A stretch of 64,000 nucleotides of DNA from Bretschneidera sinensis (GCA_023935145.1 CM043698.1:61939501-62003500); one strand, 5' to 3'; positions 10,456 through 21,928 are shown, numbered from the stretch's first letter. Program-made: numbers and translations. Notes: generated from the letters alone by a model not told the origin.

Positions 10456-11733
10456 TATGAAGACATCTCTTAGCTCGAAATTTTCTTCTTATAACAATAG
10501 GATAATAGTATGTTCACCTTAGCCTAAATTTGTTTTTGATTAGCAAAAGATTTTGGTCGTTGATAAACTAAAACTAACAGCATCGAAATATTATAGTTTA
10601 ATTTTTATTTAATTCTTCATTAACAACTAAACAAATAAAATGGTGATTAATTAACCTAACAACTATATATATTCTTCCAAGAAATTGAAAATTGTGAGGG
10701 GACTTTTAGCAAAGGAGTTCTCGTGAATAAAATGTTTAAAAATATTGGGTTAATATTTTAGAATTATATCCGAGGGTACAAGTGAAAAGAATACTGATAA
10801 TACATGGAGCAAATGGAAAAACAAGAAAAGAGAGAACTCAAAATGGATAAGTGTCCTATAAATAGCAAAACATAGCAGGAGTTAGCACGAAGTTGAATAT
10901 CAGCAAGCAATGTCTAAGCTAATAATGAAGTTGAATATCGTTGAAAGATGACACTGGCTACTACGGCAGTAATACACCAATTTCATTTTCGGGGAAAGCT
11001 TCAATGATCACACAAAGTGCATTACTCATGTCAACACCTCCCTGCGTATGGATGGCTAGAGGAGTAGCACATGGAGTCTGGTAAGATTTATAGGGTACTA
11101 TAGACCTCTATAAATTATTCGTTTTTACTTTTCAATTTCATTTTTTAACTATAGGTTATACTAGCATTTCTAAGGTTTTACCAGGTGATAATGAAAATAA
11201 TTTTAAGTAGCTAGGATAATGAAGACATATTAGACTAAAATATTTGAGGCTCTATTACATTCATGAAAAAAGAAAATATTTTGATTTGTAATATAAAAGA
11301 AACAAAAGAAAGAGTGAGATTATAAAAGAATCGATATACATCTATTGCTAGGCATTTTCATATAAATCAGGAGAAGAAAATGAGAAAATATGGTAAAACA
11401 AAAATCACTTGTGTATGACATGTTGATATTATTCTTCTTCATTTTTAACATGAGAGGATGTAAGAGAATGAATGAAATAGCATTCCTAGTGAAAACAATT
11501 GTAGAAGTAATCAGATCTGTTTTTTTTATTGACAAAATTTAACTAAATAATATCAACGATCCACTAATGTATCCTTCTTTGAATCAGAGAAGGCAATTGA
11601 TGTTCAAAGGACGACGAAACAGTCAGGGTCATTTTATCACAAGGAAAGAATAATAATGAAGTACTTAGAAATCATGTATATTTTGTTGATAAGTCAATTT
11701 TCAATCATGTGTTTTAGAATGCTTCCCACTAAT
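10456..11733. other. Arm L1 inner spacer with a decayed exon-like block
   Basis: Colinear with 20656-21928 (L2) and inverted in R1 and R2. The block 10876-11090 corresponds to 21030-21280, which exists only in the left arms. Here it has lost its reading frame but keeps CACATGGAGTCTGG and AAGATTTATAGGGT. The rest is AT-rich without coding signal. Confidence 0.6.
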
Positions 11734-12432
11734 TTAATGCCAATGCTGAATGCAGAATCCATTTCTTGGCCTCTTGCAAGACATAACATCTGTAAAGGAG
11801 TCAACTAACTGTTCAGCCAAACAACTTGAATCATCAATAAAGTTTGAATGAAGGTGTTAACCACCCTATTTTCATGCACTGTTGATATCAAGCTAAACCA
11901 TGTTAGTAATGTCAACCTAAATTCCGGATTAATGTGACACTCACATTCAAGCCATCGAATTATCTTTGTACAGTATTCAAATTTCTCATCCAAACAACCT
12001 AAAGTACTGAAGATTTTGAATGGTGACCCATTTATTAGTGTCATTTGTCTCTTCATTTGAGTTTGTTGTCCTTTTCCTGCATAACTACGTATGGCAATCA
12101 ACAACAAAAACTTCTCTATTTGGCCATCCGGTCCAAGTCTGAGAGTCACCACTACCGTTTGATCTTCTTCTAAGCTATTCTCCTCTATTCCATTAGACGC
12201 AACATCATCATCTCCTTCAACAATCTGATCCAAAGTGCAACCATTATCTTCATACCCTGGAGGACTCAAACGGAGGGATTAACTCTTCATTCAAATCAAG
12301 CAGTGAAGCAACATTTAAGTTAAGTCCGCGTGAAACAGATGGCAACTAATCTTCTTCTAGAGTTTCAGGATTCATCCGTTTGCTTGCTTTACAACATTTC
12401 TCAATGTTAGCACTACAAAATTCTTCAAAGCT
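11734..12432 (-). pseudogene. VIL: VIN3-like C-terminal fragment (arm L1)
   Basis: On the minus strand, starting at the palindrome centre, the blocks are EEFCSANIEKCCKASK, DLNEELIPPFESSR, then EDNGCTLDQIVEGDDDVASN, TLINGSPFKIFSTLGCLDEK, FEYCTKIIRWLECECHINPE, FRLTLLTWFSLISTVHENRV and NTFIQTL. After a one-base shift near 11830 it continues with QLVDSFTDVMSCKRPRNGF to a stop at 11734-11736. This is the C-terminal VEL (VIN3-interacting) domain of VIN3-like plant homeodomain proteins (VRN5/VIL class), which work with Polycomb PRC2 in vernalisation silencing. The PHD finger and fibronectin domain are absent. One stop near 12340 and the shift make it a relic. Confidence 0.85.
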
Positions 12433-12470
12433 CCCATGTTCTTGAGCCCATGCCAAACTTAGGATTTTGC
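12433..12470. other. Centre (loop) of palindrome 1
   Basis: The left arm ends ...TTCTTCAAAGCT and the right arm starts AGCTTTGAAGGATTTTGC. About 38 unpaired bases lie between them. Confidence 0.7.
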
Positions 12471-14493
12471 AGCTTTGAAGGATTTTGCAATGCTGACATT
12501 GAGAAATGTTGTGAAGCAAGCAATGGGGTGAAGCTTGAAACTCTAGAAGAAGATTATTTGTTATTTGTTTCACATGGACTTGACTTAAATGTTGTTTTAG
12601 TGCTTGATTTGAATGAATATTTAATCTCTCCATTTGAGTCCTCTAGGGATGAAGATAATGGTTGCACCTTGGATCTGACTATTGAAGCATATGATGATGT
12701 TGCATTTAATGGAAAAGTGAAGAATAGCTTAGGAAGAAGATCAAACGGTAGTGGTGACTCTCAGACTTGGACCAAATGGCCAACTAGAGAAGTGTCTATT
12801 GTTGATTGCCAGGTAGAGTTGTGGTGGAAAATGACAACAAACTCAAATGAAGAGACAAAATGACACTAATAAATGGGTCACCATTCAGAATCTTCAATAC
12901 TTTAGGTTGTTTGGATGAGAAATTTGAATAATATGCAAAGATAATTCGATGGCTTGAATGTGAGCGTCACATTATTCCAAAATTTTGGTTGATATTACAA
13001 ACACAATTTAGCTTGAGATCAACAAAGCACAAAAATAGGGTGCTTAACACCTTCATTCAAACTTTATTGATGATTCAAGTAGTTTGGCTTGACAATTAGT
13101 TGACTCCTTTACAGATGTCATGTCCAGTGTTTTGAAAGGCGTTTTTGGGGCGAGCCCGGGGCGCGCCTCAAGGTATTTTTTTGGCAAAAACGCCTCAGGG
13201 CGTGAATCTTGAGGTGGAAGTATCACGGGACGGTCATTTTTCGGGTCTGGGCGTTCGCTCGGACCCGAGGCATACGCCTTTGAAGCCCTGGGCGTCTGGG
13301 CGTAAGACCAATGCATTTTTTTTATTCTGCAACCTAGGAGTTAAGAGAGAGACGATGACGGCTCTGTCCCTCGATCTTGAGCCACCGTAGGCATACCAGA
13401 GAATCCGCGAGACTTTTCGGTTCCCTCAGCTTGCATCGTGGAGATCAGAGGAGTTGATTTGGGCTTTGATCGATGGCTGTGGTTGGTCTCACGGTGGCTC
13501 CGGATTACGGCCGTCGAAGCTAACTGGCCCATCCACGAAGACCAATAGAAACGGACGGCAAGGGGTTTGGTTTCTATTTAAAGGTTCTGCTGTCACTGCT
13601 GCTACCGACCCACCACAGACAGTGGCAAGGGGTTTGGTTGCTTCTTCGACGGAGATTTTTTCTATATGTTCTGATGAGGGGCCGAGAGTTAGGCACCAAC
13701 ATAGCCAATCTTTGGGTTTTGTTGGCCAGAGAGGATCTCTAGTGATATTTAGGTTTTGATTTTGAAATTTGCGGTCTTCTTTGTGTTAGGCTTGAAGGAA
13801 AGTTTGAGGGGAAATACTATAATATGCGATCTTTTTGGAGAAAAGATGCAGAGAGACTGAGTGACTCCATGTGCTTGTCATCATGAACCCTACAACACAT
13901 TGTCATCATGGGCCCTACCAATGACTCCATGTGCTTGAGACAGATTTTCAGCCAAGTTGGTCTAAGGCTTTATTTTCAATGAGCTGTATTTTACTATTTG
14001 TTTGATATACTGTATTTGACTATTTGACTAATAAATAGTATTTAGTAAATAAAATATAAGAAGGAGATGCATGCACTGTAAATTGCCCCAAATACTATTG
14101 CTCATGAGATATTGTTTAAGTCAAACAATGTGCTGCAATTTACATATACTATTTACAGCACATTATTTGATATTTATGATTAAAATATGATATTATAATT
14201 AAAATTTTTATTAAATTATTTGATATTTATGTAAAAATATTTTGATAAATATTTATTTATAAGTTTTAAATTAGTAAAATTTATTGATAATTAATTTATT
14301 TTAATTATTTAATATTTTTATAATTTAATTAATATTATTTTATTCAAAACACTTCAACGTTTCAAAAGGCTCACGCCCCAACACCTCGCCTCATTGAGAC
14401 AAAACACCTCGCCCAATGCTCTCACCTTTAAAAACAATGATCATATCTTGCAATAGGCCAAGAAATGGATTCTACTGTAAGCATTGGCATTAA
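12471..14493 (+). pseudogene. VIL: VIN3-like C-terminal fragment (arm R1), split by hAT-1
   Basis: The plus frame 12450-12863 gives FCNADIEKCCEASNGVKLET, LDLNEYLISPFESSRDEDNG, CTLDLTIEAYDDVAFNGKVK, SGDSQTWTKWPTREVS and NSNEETK. Further frames give INGSPFRIFNTLGCLDEKFE, KIIRWLECERHI and NTFIQTLLMIQ. QLVDSFTDVMS is then cut by hAT-1 and resumes at 14440 with CNRPRNGFYCKHWH and a stop at 14491-14493. It mirrors the L1 copy and keeps more of the region upstream of the VEL domain. Frameshifts after 12860 and stops in the NTLGC and NPEFR regions disable it. Confidence 0.85.
13125..14439 (+). mobile_element. hAT-1, non-autonomous hAT element in a VIN3-like exon
   Basis: Ends are CAGTGTTTTGAAAGGCG and, at the far end, CCTTTAAAAACAATG, imperfect terminal inverted repeats. 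The flanking 8-mers GTCATGTC and ATCATATC differ by two transitions, consistent with an aged 8-bp hAT target duplication. Removing the element restores the VIN3-like reading block, and arm R2 at 22640-22660 is the unoccupied site. The subterminal regions are rich in GGCG, CGCC and CCTCA motifs. The interior (13300-13760) is GC-rich and has open frames on both strands but no transposase motif, so it moved in trans. Confidence 0.8.
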
Positions 14494-15680
14494 ATTAACG
14501 GGGAGCATTCTAAAACGCATGATTGCAATTTAATTGACTTATTAACAAAAAATATAAGAGTTCTTTTTGCTTCATGAATATTCTTTCCTAGCTTGCAATA
14601 AAATGACCTTGATTGTTTCGTCGTCCTTTGTACATCAATTGCCTTCTCTGATTCAAAGAAGGTTACATGAGTTCATTGTGGATATTATTTAGTTAAATTT
14701 CGTTAAAAAAATATGATACTTCTACAATTGTTTTCACTAGGGGTGCTATTTTATTCATTCTCTTCCAACCGCTCATGTTAAAAATTAAGGAGAATAATGT
14801 CAACATGTCATATAGACATGATTTAGGTTTTACCGTATTTACTTATTTTCTTCTCCTGATTTATGTGAAAATTCTTAGTAACATATGTATATTGATTTTT
14901 ATTTATTTATAATCTCACTTTTTCTTTTGTTTCTTTCGTATTATTAATCAATTTTTTTTTCTTCTGTTTTCATGTTGTAATAGAGCTTCAAATATTTCAG
15001 TCCAGTATGTCTTCATTAGCCTAACCGCTCAAAATAAAATTCTCATTATCAGGTGGTACACCTTAGAAACCCTAGTATAACTTATAGTTTAAAAAATGAA
15101 AGGAAAAGTAAAAAGAATGATTTATAGAAGTCTATAATACTCTCAGTCCTGCTATGTTTTGATATTTATAGGCTGGTTATCTATATTGGGTTCTCTCTGT
15201 TTTTGTTTTTCCATTTCCTCCATGTATTATCAGTATTCTATTCACTTGTGGTCTCGGATATGATTCTAAAAGATTAACCCCATACTTTGAGTATTTTATT
15301 CTTGAGAACTCCTTTGCTAAATGTCCCCTCACTATTTTTGATTTCTTGGAAGAAGTATAATATTTTCTACAAATCAGATGATTAGGTTAATTAGCCACTA
15401 TTTTATTTTGTTTAGTTGTTAACTAAGAGACGAATCCAAATTAAACTATAATATCTTGATGCCATATGTTTAGTTTATCTATGTCAAAAAATCATTTGCT
15501 ACTCAATTAAAATTTAGGCTAAGGTGAATATATTATTATTCTGTTGTGACAAGAAGAAAATTTAACACCACAAGATGTAACAAGCACTTGGAGAGTCATT
15601 ACCTGACATGCGCTAGTTACAATACTATCATATATATTGTTACAAGCATTTAAATTCTCCAAGCAAGCATTTAAATTCTC
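14494..15680. other. Arm R1 outer part, non-coding
   Basis: Inverted copy of the L1/L2 spacer, AT-rich. No reading frame beyond chance. Contains GATTCAAAGAAGG and CACTTTTTCTTTTGTTTC blocks shared with the other arms, and an 18-base direct doubling of GCATTTAAATTCTC near 15647-15680. Confidence 0.6.
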
Positions 15681-16110
15681 GAGTTCGAAAAAGCAGGAGC
15701 AATAATGAGAGAATTGTTGAAAATAAATCCTCTAAATGTAAGAAAAATGAAAAGAAAAAAATTACTTGAAGACGAAAGCAACAAACAGATTACTGCACTG
15801 GAAGACAGATTAGGTAACTTACACACATCTATGTTCATTTTAGCATCAATTGTAAGTTTTTTTGTATTCATGGATCTCAAAATTTTAAACCTAATTCTGT
15901 TTTTGATATATGAAACTGATAATTAACCATTCATAAAAGTCATATATGTAAGCTATATATTAAGATATGTTCCCTTTTTTGTCGGCATGGTGATAAATTA
16001 ATTGAAACTTTTGGAAGATCAAAGCATTCATACATCTTCCTCATTGTCTTGAGTGACCCAGATTGTATAAGTTCTACATATTCAAAGTTTGAGCATAATT
16101 TATTTCATAG
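15681..16110. other. Spacer between palindrome 1 and Copia D
   Basis: A plus frame at 15705-15926 (73 codons, basic start then a hydrophobic end with FILASIVSFFVFMDL) has no recognised family and no paralogue in the window. Otherwise nothing is seen. Confidence 0.35.
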
Positions 16111-16543
16111 TGTTGGGATTTTACCCTTAAAATCAATCTACTCAAACTTATAATAATAAATAGGTAAATAAACAAACAAATATCAAACACAACAATTTAA
16201 TGTGGTTCGACACCTCTTTGCATATGCTACCAACAAATTCACAATTTTATTAATCCTTAACAACAGCTTTATAAAAAACAAAATTATTATCCTTACAACT
16301 CAAAATCTCCAATACACCCAAAGTTCTCCGCCTATATCTAGTTATAATATTAGAATTATGAGTGTGTCTCAAACATTCTCTAAGACCCTATTTATATAGA
16401 GGGTATTTTCCTAATACTATTAGGTAAAAAATAACAACATAATAAACTACTACAACTAAAATAAGCAACTATAAAATTGGAAACCACTTTTCCCAAATCA
16501 ATTAGAAGTCCTCCTTGTAGGGAATTGAGTCAAAATCCTAACA
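16111..16543 (-). repeat. 3' LTR of Copia D
   Basis: Minus strand runs TGTTAGGATTTTGACTC to AAAATCCCAACA, 433 bp. Confidence 0.85.
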
Positions 16544-16594
16544 AATCTCAATCTTGGCTCAAACTCTCCACAACTCATCAACAAATCTAACTTT

Positions 16595-17897
16595 CTACTT
16601 GGTTGGTGCGATCCTTCTTTTTGGTTCTTCCATAACTCCTCCACCTAATTTTCTAAGAGAAACATTCTCATCTAGCACATACAAACTCTTCTTGTTCATA
16701 GTAGCCTTCAACACTATATTTGATCCATTAAGAACTTGCAGCTCTCCATTGCCCATAGTCCATGTGTATCTCATCTTATCAAGTTCCCCCAAAGAGATGA
16801 TATTTGTAGAGAGAAAAGAAGCAAACTTTATCTTCTCAAGTGTCTCCACGCTTCCATTATGGAGCTTCAACCTTAAGCTTCCTTCACTATCAATTGCTTT
16901 GTGTTTTCCGCTTGCAGTAGCAACTTTGACATGGATAGTTTCCTTCATACAATCAAAGTACTTCTTCTTATTGAATATGTGAATGGAGGACATCGAATCA
17001 AGTAGTACCATATTCTTCTTATCAACTTTTTTCAATGTGCTCAATAGTTAGTACCTTTTCATCTATTCTCTCGGTGATATAAGCACTTTCACTACTCTTA
17101 CCATCATGACTCTTCTTCCCACTTATCCTTCTCAATTCTTTTAAATCATCCTTCATGGCCTTACAATAATATTGTATGTGTCCTATCTCTCCATAATAGA
17201 AGCACTCCTTATCATTGTCATCTCTAGGTTTAGATTTGGATCTCCACCTTGAGCCACTGTTTACTCTCCGTTGGGTCCTCTCTCGATTAGACCTCTCTAT
17301 AGAAAGGGCTTAGCTACCACTAGACAAGCTCTCGTTTTCAATCAATATTTCATTCTCACGTACAAGCGTGGTCACATCATCTAAGCTCAATGTCGACTTT
17401 CCCACCAACAATGTTTGCACCATTGGTTTGTAAGATTTTGGTAAAGATGATAACAAGAGCAATGCATTCTCCTAATCCTTCAATGTTTCTTCTGCATTCA
17501 ACAATTGAGACACTAACTTATTAAATTCATTCAAGTGATCATGAAGACTTGTGCATTCTTCCATCCTTAGAGAATAGAGGTCCATCTTGAGACACAATTT
17601 GTTGGTCAAAAACTTTGACGCATAGAAGCTCTCGAGCTTATCCCATAAATCCTTAGGTGTAGTTTCCTTCAACACATCATACTTGATCTCGGGAGCAAGA
17701 GATAACCTGATTGTGCTCATAGTCTTCCTCTGAATCGATTGCCAGTTTCTATCAGTCACCTCTTTTGGTTTTTCTTCCTCTAAAACGTGATCAAGATATT
17801 ATTGTACTAAAAGATCTTGAATTGTACTCAGCCATAGAGTAAAATTATTGTTTCCATTAAATAAAATAATATTAAATTTAGGTATACCCGTCGACAT
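16595..17897 (-). pseudogene. Copia D gag-protease, interrupted
   Basis: From ATG at 17895-17897 the product starts MSTGIPKFNIILFNGNNNFT, a Copia gag opening. It continues with DLWDKLESFYASKFLTNKL, LYSLRMEECTSLHDHLNEFN and a degraded zinc knuckle CFYYGEIGHIQYYC near 17170-17215. The protease-like part has LLDSMSSIHIFNKKKYF (17020-16970), where D-S-M replaces D-S-G, followed by HVKVATASGKH and LNGSNIVLKATMNKKSLYVL. Stops near 17800, 17471, 17310 and 17045 break the frame. No integrase follows; only about 50 bases separate it from the LTR. Confidence 0.8.
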
Positions 17898-17964
17898 GGT
17901 GATGCAGACGCAACAAATAGCAGCAAGCAACTTCTTCGAATATATGACCAAACATGATACCACT

Positions 17965-18417
17965 TGTAAGGTAAAATCCACTTGCTCAAACTTATAATAA
18001 TAAATAGGTAATAAACGAACAAATATCAAGCACAACAATTTAATATGGTTCGGAAACCTCATTGCCTATCCCACCAAGCAACTCATAATTTTATTAATCC
18101 TTAACAACAACTTTACGAAAAACAAAATTATTACACTCACATCCTCCCAAACCAAAATCCTCAATACACGAAAAGCTCTCCACCTAGTTCTAGTTATAAA
18201 ATTGGGATGATGAGTGTGTCTCAGACCTTCTCTAAGATCTCATTTATATAGATGATATTTTCCTAATACTATTAGGAAAAGAACACTATTAGGAAAAGAA
18301 CAATAACATAATAAAGTACTATACTCATACTAGAATAAGCAACTATAAAATTGGAAACTACTTTTCCCAAATCAATTAGAATTCCTCCTTGTGGGGAATT
18401 GAACCAAAATCCTAACA
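17965..18417 (-). repeat. 5' LTR of Copia D with adjoining primer site
   Basis: 453 bp; minus strand ends ...TTACCTTACA, directly followed by AGTGGTATCATG, a mutated tRNA-Met primer site (17953-17964). Confidence 0.85.
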
Positions 18418-18754
18418 CATAGTAAATGAGAAAAAATTGTGTCTCAAAACACTAATAGTCTTTTATTTCATTCATAAAAACCGTTCTTTAAATTTCAACT
18501 TATGTTTTTATACATGATAAGCTTAATTTGTATCCATAGTACTTCTTCGAACCTCTATAAAAATAGTACATTTTTTTCTATATAATATCATAAATCAGTA
18601 AAATTCAAGTCTTACCGATGAACTTGGAGGAAAAAAATTCAACATAAAAAAGTTTATTTTCACATCTTCTTTATCGTAACTTAAACCCTAAATAGGATGA
18701 ATTCAGCATACATTTAGTGAAATGTCAGTCAGAACTATACTTTAGTCCAAAAAA

Positions 18755-19135
18755 TCATCGGTGGACTTGCTACGTAGACACAGTGATTAATGGCGCAGAC
18801 AAGTATCAAGAACGCATGAAGTAGATACCAATTCCAACGGAAAGTGCATTACCAATTTCCTTCACCACATGCAAGGATTAGTTGAATCAGTGAAGCAGAA
18901 GTAAGAACAACCATTGCATTATCTAACCCACCGTTTCGTAAAACACTAGGACCAATCAATATTTGGCAAAGAGGATGAACAAAAGCCAACGAAGTTCATT
19001 ATTCAATCTAACCAAGCAGAAGTTACAATGAAGGTCATTGAAGAATTCAATAAGCACTGCACTTCCCATTGTTATATTGCAAAATTATGGTTTAATTATC
19101 AAGATTTTGTTGATCCAATTATCTCTAAGTGTTGA
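18755..19135 (+). pseudogene. RDM1: RDM1-like pseudogene (arm L2), best preserved copy
   Basis: Plus-strand blocks in order: WTCYVDTVINGADKYQERMK, QIPIPTESALPISFTT, LVESVKQK, EQPLHYLTHRFVKH, DQSIFGKEDEQKPTKFIIQS, NQAEVTMKVIEEFNKHCTSH and AKLWFNYQDFVDPIISKC, then a stop. Recalled features of RDM1 all appear: KQIPIP, the PxxFTxW core, EQPLHYLT, WDQSxxG and the C-terminal FxDPI. The W in PxxFTxW is altered, a TAG sits after RMK, and TAA/TAG codons interrupt QK-EQPL and KH-DQS. The protein, when intact, is the small DDR-complex subunit that binds methylated DNA. This copy could not make it. Confidence 0.8.
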
Positions 19136-21029
19136 GACTTAATTAGTTGCAAGAAATGCTTATCCTTTTGTAAGACATGTTTGGTTCAATTCCAGTGTTT
19201 TCTTTATGGTCCTTATTTTTCTCTTGGTGTATTATTAAGGTCCTTGTTGCCTTTAGGTTAGTGTTTTAATGTGATAGTTTATGGTTCAAAGACTTTCATG
19301 TGGAAAATTTGATTTTCAATTTTTAACACAACTTGTTTGGAATGGTTGTTTAGTTCCATTCACTGGGTTTTTATAATTCAACATATATATTTTTTGCATG
19401 GTGCACTTTGGAAATGACACAATGGTATGGTTTCTACTTAATCAATCTGGACCAATGACATTGTGCTAAAAACATTAGTGAAGAGTGAACAACTAATATT
19501 TCTAAAATATGAATTGTTTTCACCTTAAATTGAAACTTTTCTTGCTCTTAATAAACAAATAAATACTATTACTCATATTTCAAAGTGCATTATACACTTA
19601 GAAAAAATGAAAGAAGATTACGTCATTCATCTAGTCTTAAATTATCAAAAAAAACAAAGTAATGGTCATCTAGTCAAAAATAGAGTAACCAACTCAACTA
19701 CAGTAATTATCTTGACTAATATACCTGGATTTTATTTCTATACATTCATAACCCACTGGATTAATACAACAATAATAACATATCATTGAAATTGAAACAC
19801 AAGCAGAATATTGAAAGTATTCATTTTTTGGAGGTGATAATTGAGAAATGTATTTATGTTTTTTCTATATATGCATGATTATTGTAATTAAAACATATCC
19901 AATGGATTTAAAGTAATATGAAATGTATTTAAAAAAAAAAAAAAAAGTCATGTGAAGTGCATATATATTAATATTTGGTAAGTATAGGAGGCGGTAGTCT
20001 ACTACCTACTATTATTAGCATTTATGTCTTAAAACGGCTACTTACGTATCTAGCAGAGCTGACAATGATCCTTTGGATTTTGTGTGTATTAGCTGAGTTA
20101 ATTATGTCTAAATTTGGAATGCTATTAAATTCTTACCAATCTGACCTTTTGTGTTAGCTAGTGCACATATTATACTTATTTACAGAATAAAGTCTCATAT
20201 TTTCTAATATTATGATCGCAACCATTGACATTGAATTATTTTTCTTTAGTTCTTTTATATTTCTTATCCCCCAAAGTTCTAAATTAAGTTTTATATATAT
20301 ATATGATCCTTGCAAGTGTGAAATCAATGATAATTATCTTAAATAACCGATTCATGTATGTTTTTCATTGACAATATGTTGGTTGCACCTATAAATCCAA
20401 TACTAAAAATAAAGAGTGTTAAGGAAATCTTTTAGATCAATAAAATTACCATAAAACGTATTGTGAAACTAAGAACTTAATTAAGAAAGTTCGTAAGCTA
20501 TATAATGCGAAATATATTAAGTTTATTAAAAGTCGATGATAAATAACTTGGTGGAAAAGTCTTTTCCATGGTTGACACGTGTTTGTTGCAATATGAAACT
20601 AGCGGGTTTCAAGTAATGACTGTCCACATTGTAAATTCTTACTATGTTTAGTACGAAAACATCTAGTGGTATAAAATTTTCTTCTTGTAACAATAGGATG
20701 ATAAGATAATCACCTTAGGTTAATTACGTAAATGATTAGCTATATATTAACAACTAAACAAAATAAAATGGTGACTAATTAATCTAATCATCCGATTTGT
20801 TAACAAATATATATTCTTCCAAGAAATTGAAAAAAAAAAGTTGGGGGACTTTTAGCAAAGGAGTTCTCATGAATAAAACGTTTAAAAATATGAGGTTAAT
20901 ATTTTAGAATTATGTCAAAGGGTGCAAGTGAAAAGAATACTGATAATACGTGGAGCAAATGGAAAAATAAGAAAAGAAAGAACTCAAGATGGATAAGCAG
21001 CCTATAAATACCAAAGCATAGCAGGAGTT
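19136..21029. other. Arm L2 spacer, non-coding
   Basis: Colinear with L1 5470-7201 plus 10456-10875, and partly inverted in R2. AT-rich; a TATATATATATATGATCC tract lies at about 20293. No coding signal. Confidence 0.55.
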
Positions 21030-21292
21030 AGTGCAAAAAAATTAGGAAGAAAATTCTCATTATGTGAAATCTCCTAAAGCACTCTACACTCTTATCAGCC
21101 ATGAAGGATAGTGGAAATCAACAAGCAAAGTCCAAGCTAACTATGACCAAAATACAACAATTTCGTCGTTGGAGAAAGCTTCAATGGCATACAAAGTGCA
21201 TTATTCATGACAACACCTCCAGTGGCTACGAATGGCTGCTGGCTGAGGAGCGGCACATGGAGTCTGGCAAGATTTATAGGTATACTATGGAC
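21030..21292 (+). pseudogene. Left-arm-specific exon-like block
   Basis: The plus frame from ATG 21101 reads MKDSGNQQAKSKLTMTKIQQ, FRRWRKLQWHTKCIIHDNTS, SGYEWLLAEERHMESGKIYR and meets a fitting splice donor, AG|GTATAC, at 21292-21293. Beyond the donor the sequence is intron-like. The block is present in both left arms (here and, decayed, at 10876-11090) but cleanly absent from both right arms, where the flanks join directly. The family is not recognised with confidence. The last 19 residues recall the start of a plant methyl-CpG-binding-type domain, which is only a guess. Confidence 0.4.
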
Positions 21293-21928
21293 TTCTATAA
21301 ACAATTCTTTTTTTACTTTTACATCTTATTTTTTTAAACTATATGTTAAAATAGGAATTCTCAAGTTTTACCACATGATAATCAGACTTTTATTTTGAGT
21401 AGCTAGGGTAATGAAGGTATATTAGACTAAAATATTTGAGGCTATTAAATTCATGAAAAGATAAAAGATTTTGATTAATAATATGGATGAAACAAAAGAA
21501 AAAGTGAGATTATAAAAGAGTTCATATGCATCTATTGCTAAGCATTTTCATATAAATCAGGAGAAGAAAATGATAAAATATGCAAAAACATAAATCATAT
21601 GTTTATATGACATGTTGATATTATTCTCCTTCATTTTTAACATGAGGGGATGGAAGAGAATGAATAAAAAATCACTTTTAGTAGAAACAAGTATAGAAGT
21701 AATCAGATATGATTTTTCTTTTTTGAAAAAAATTAACTAAATAATATCTGCAATCAATTCATCAAACCTTCTCTTAATCAGAGAAGGCAAGTGCATCTAC
21801 AAAGGATGACGAAACAAATAGGGTCATTTTATCGTAAGGAAAGAAAAATAATTAAGCAAATAGCAATCTTGTGTGTTCTATTGATAAGTCAAATTGCAAT
21901 AATGTGTTTTAGAATGCTCCCCACTAAT

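Larger units (their letters stand above)
4893..12432 (+). repeat. Left arm L1 of palindromic unit 1
   Basis: The sequence is colinear with 18575-22292 (arm L2) once the Copia A insertion (7207-10450) is removed. Its inner part is the reverse complement of R1 (12471-15680). Order along the arm: RDM1-like relic, about 1.7 kb spacer, a short exon-like relic, then VIN3-like C-terminal sequence on the opposite strand at the centre. Shared landmarks with L2 include ATAATATCATAAATCA at the outer edge, TCCACATTGTAAATTCT near 7180, and AAATATTGGGTTAATATTTTAG versus its L2 counterpart. Identity is clearly homologous but diverged by many substitutions and small indels. Confidence 0.8.
12471..15680 (-). 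repeat. Right arm R1 of palindromic unit 1
   Basis: Reverse complement of the inner part of L1 and of L2 (about 20570-22292), interrupted by hAT-1 (13125-14439). Outer landmarks: AACAAGAAGAAAATTT-like sequence near 15550 matches AAATTTTCTTCTTGTAACA of L2, and GACTCTCCAAGTG pairs with GACTGTCCACATTG. It lacks the roughly 215-250 base exon-like block of the left arms and stops before the RDM1 end. Confidence 0.8.
16111..18417 (-). mobile_element. Copia D: short gag-protease Copia element
   Basis: LTR-like ends at 16111-16543 and 17965-18417 share AACTTATAATAATAAATAGG and the downstream block, and both have TGTTAGG...CA-type minus-strand ends. A perfect 5-bp target duplication CATAG flanks the element (16106-16110 and 18418-18422). 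The interior codes on the minus strand for gag and a protease-like domain only and then runs straight into the 3' LTR, so integrase, RT and RNase H are missing. The LTRs resemble those of Copia E (36182 and 48698), placing both in one family. Confidence 0.88.

Noticed and set aside
13145..13759. Open frames on both strands in a GC-rich block
   Set aside because: They sit inside hAT-1, are open because of base composition, and show no transposase or host motif.
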